Positions 2,995-5,058 of a DNA stretch of 5,058 bases are shown piece by piece. The notes under the pieces were generated by a model that did no database searches, was not told the DNA's origin, and worked only from the letters and a program-made list of their open reading frames with translations. The position numbers and the translations under genes were made by a program. The stretch lies in contig JASHSC010000379.1 of NCBI GenBank assembly GCA_030036915.1, forward strand, positions 1-5,058, given 5' to 3'. The stretch comes from Terriglobia bacterium (GTDB lineage Bacteria; Acidobacteriota; Terriglobia; UBA7540). Numbering within the stretch: the stretch's first letter is position 1; the number at the start of each line of letters is the position of its first letter.

Positions 2995-5058
2995 ATGCGA
3001 ATGAGTTTTCGTCTGATTTTCTCACTGATTTTGGGCGTGACGCTGCTCTCCCTGCTTTTCGCCGTATTTCAAGGGAGGGCGGAAAAGCGGTCGTTGCAAA
3101 GGGAGCTGGAGAACCGCGCGGCCATCTTTGGCGACAGCATGGAAGGCAAAGTCGCCTCTCTGCTGGAATACCGCTCGCACCGGCGCCTTCAGGAACTTGC
3201 CGGTGAATTTGGCAAACGTGAACCCCTGATGGGCATCGCCGTATTCGATAAGGGGGGTGAACGCCTGGCGGCCACTCCCGGTCTGGAGGGTTACGTCAAT
3301 ACGGAGATCCCCGTCATCCTTCAATCGATTTCAAGCGACATGCGCAAGGCCGAATTCAAAACTCTGAATGAAAAGTTCCTTCACTTTTACGTCACCCCGG
3401 TTCACGATGAGGCGCAGGAAACCGGCGCGCTGGTCATCATCCACGATGCGAGCTACATCAAGGCGCAGACCATGCAGCTATGGTGGCGCACCTTTCTGAG
3501 CACACTGGCGCAAGCAGTGTTCATCGCCCTTGTCACTCTGCTGATCATTCAATTGAGCATTCTTGGACCCATCGCCCGGACGACAAAATGGATGAAGGAG
3601 CTGCGTGCCGGCCGGGGCGCCGCAGGGCGGCATGACCTGGACGAAAAGGATTTGTTCCAACCCCTGGCACAGGAAGTGACACACCTGGCCCGCAGCCTGA
3701 CCTATGCGCGCGCGGCGGCGCAGGAGGAAGCGCGCTTGCGCGAAACCGCAGAGGCGCGCTGGACCCCGGAACGGCTGCGCGTTCACGTGCGCAGCAAGCT
3801 CGGCGACCGGCCGTTCTTCGTCGTCTCCAACCGTGAGCCTTATATTCACTCGTTCAAGGGCAAGAATGTGGAAGTCACTGTTCCGGCAAGCGGACTGGTG
3901 ACAGCGGTGGAACCCATTCTACGGACCTGCCAGGGCATCTGGCTGGCGCACGGTTCCGGCGATGCAGACCGCATGGCCGTTGACGAGCACGACTGCCTTC
4001 AGGTTCCTCCCGACGATCCGCAATACACTCTGAAGCGCGTATGGCTGACCAAGGAGGAGGAGGAGGGCTACTATTTCGGATTCGCGAATGAGGGCCTCTG
4101 GCCGCTCTGCCACATCGCGCACACGCGGCCGATTTTCCGCTCTAAGGATTGGGAGGCTTACCAGTCGGTGAATCAGAAATTCGCAGACGCCCTGCTGAAG
4201 GAGATGCAAGGGATGGAAGAGCCGGGCGTATTGGTTCAGGACTATCATTTCGCACTCCTCCCGCAGTTGGTCAAGGAGCGCTCGCCGGGTGCGCGCGTCG
4301 CCATCTTCTGGCACATTCCCTGGCCGAACCCAGAGGCATTTGCCATTTGCCCTTGGCAGGCCGAAATCCTGAAAGGATTGCTGGGCGCGGACCTAGTGGG
4401 CTTCCACGTACAGTCCCATTGCAATAATTTTCTCGAAACCGTGGATCGCGTCATCGAGTCCCGCGTCAATTGGGAGCGCTTTACCGTGGAACGCAGCGGG
4501 CACATTACCCAGGTGCGGCCGTTTCCGATCAGCGTTGCTTATCCCGAGCCTGCAGCTCAAGAGCGGGCTGCGGCCTCACCCTACCTCGATCGTGCCACCT
4601 TAATGAAGGAGCACGGCGTGGAAACCACCTTCATGGGCGTGGGCGTGGATCGGGTGGATTACACCAAGGGAATCCTTGAAAGGTTCCAGGGGTTGGAGCG
4701 CTTTTTCGAGAAGTATCCCGTGTTTCTGGGGCAATTCACCTTCGTGCAAATCGGCGAGCCCAGCCGCACGCACATCAAGCGCTATCACGATCTGCTGGGC
4801 GAGGTGGAGTCGGAAGCCGAGCGCATCAACTGGCGTTTTCAGACGAGCAAGTGGAAACCCATCGTCTACCTGAGCCGGCATCACAGCCATCAGGAATTGC
4901 GTCGCTATTACCAAGCCGCGGACCTCTGCCTGGTCACCTCGCTGCACGACGGTATGAACCTGGTGGCCAAAGAATACGTGGCGGCGCACGAAGACAATCA
5001 AGGAGTATTGATTCTGAGCCGTTTCACCGGCGCCTGCCGCGAGCTGCGCGACGCGCTG
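2995..5058 (+). CDS. otsA: Membrane-anchored HAMP-trehalose-6-phosphate synthase (GT20), 3' end outside window
   Basis: The frame is uninterrupted for 688 codons and runs off the window. Order: TM1 (about 5-25), extracytoplasmic region (26-163), TM2 (167-190), HAMP-like segment (188-245; GPIARTTKWMKELRAG with its conserved Pro), helical linker, then GT20 from about 270. The GT20 part makes trehalose-6-phosphate from UDP-glucose (or another NDP-glucose) and glucose-6-phosphate in the cytoplasm. Residues aligned with E. coli OtsA are all present: SNR280, ASG300, W316, Y360 and W369, D416 (QDYH), H440 (WHIPWPNPE), R553 and K558 (DRVDYTKG), R591, D652 and E660 (HDGMNLVAKEYVA). About 80-100 residues should remain downstream. 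ATG 2995 or ATG 3001 may be the start; no strong ribosome binding site is seen. The membrane and HAMP part suggests signal-controlled activity. The gene symbol reflects the catalytic domain only. Confidence 0.93.
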   Translation, partial: MRMSFRLIFSLILGVTLLSLLFAVFQGRAEKRSLQRELENRAAIFGDSMEGKVASLLEYRSHRRLQELAGEFGKREPLMGIAVFDKGGERLAATPGLEGYVNTEIPVILQSISSDMRKAEFKTLNEKFLHFYVTPVHDEAQETGALVIIHDASYIKAQTMQLWWRTFLSTLAQAVFIALVTLLIIQLSILGPIARTTKWMKELRAGRGAAGRHDLDEKDLFQPLAQEVTHLARSLTYARAAAQEEARLRETAEARWTPERLRVHVRSKLGDRPFFVVSNREPYIHSFKGKNVEVTVPASGLVTAVEPILRTCQGIWLAHGSGDADRMAVDEHDCLQVPPDDPQYTLKRVWLTKEEEEGYYFGFANEGLWPLCHIAHTRPIFRSKDWEAYQSVNQKFADALLKEMQGMEEPGVLVQDYHFALLPQLVKERSPGARVAIFWHIPWPNPEAFAICPWQAEILKGLLGADLVGFHVQSHCNNFLETVDRVIESRVNWERFTVERSGHITQVRPFPISVAYPEPAAQERAAASPYLDRATLMKEHGVETTFMGVGVDRVDYTKGILERFQGLERFFEKYPVFLGQFTFVQIGEPSRTHIKRYHDLLGEVESEAERINWRFQTSKWKPIVYLSRHHSHQELRRYYQAADLCLVTSLHDGMNLVAKEYVAAHEDNQGVLILSRFTGACRELRDAL

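Noticed and set aside
3022..5001. Long antisense frames opposite the trehalose synthase
   Set aside because: They are shadows of a clearly coding, motif-rich plus-strand frame.
1..5058. CRISPR array, tRNA, rRNA, insertion sequence or attachment site
   Set aside because: I saw no regularly spaced repeats, cloverleaf, rRNA-like sequence, transposase frame or terminal repeats.

Overview
The window is about 5 kb of moderately GC-rich bacterial DNA with well-formed Shine-Dalgarno sites. Gene content suggests a Gram-negative soil-type bacterium: a secreted SYLF-domain protein and a membrane-tethered, HAMP-linked trehalose-6-phosphate synthase. Acidobacteriota is my best guess, but that is inference only, since no rRNA or other marker gene is present.

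Left part (1-1269, + strand): the 3' end of a gene for an Ala/Pro-rich then coiled-coil protein (2-430) whose frame is open to the window edge. It is followed by three very small ORFs. The ORF at 462-524 (20 aa) looks like a truncated copy of the start of the third one. The ORFs at 605-772 (55 aa) and 1093-1269 (58 aa) each have a strong ribosome binding site, a charged leader of about 36-38 residues with a bacteriocin-type double-glycine motif (the first in an AG/GGG variant), and a short C-terminal 'core'. The two cores resemble two different conserved segments of the type VI secretion tube protein Hcp: FTITKYVDSASPKL matches an N-terminal-half strand/turn, and LPTESIGLNY matches the C-terminal strand. 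This is the most unusual item here. They may be exported Hcp-like peptides (a RiPP-like or peptide-export system) or remnants of leader-bearing Hcp-like genes. No C39 peptidase/ABC transporter or modification enzyme lies inside the window.

Middle (1270-2994): a short convergent gap, then a minus-strand gene (1537-2226) for an exported lipid-binding SYLF (Ysc84-type) protein with a clear signal peptide. A 768-base divergent intergenic region (2227-2994) follows. It holds an imperfect inverted repeat, a weak sigma-54-like match and a 13-base motif, CGGAACGGAATCC, found upstream of both flanking genes in the same gene-relative orientation.

Right part (2995-end, + strand): a long ORF, cut by the window end after 688 codons, encodes TM helix - extracytoplasmic domain - TM helix - HAMP - coiled linker - GT20 trehalose-6-phosphate synthase. 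All the main OtsA active-site residues are visible. It suggests envelope-sensed control of trehalose synthesis. Together with the divergent envelope SYLF gene, a stress or osmotic theme is plausible but unproven.
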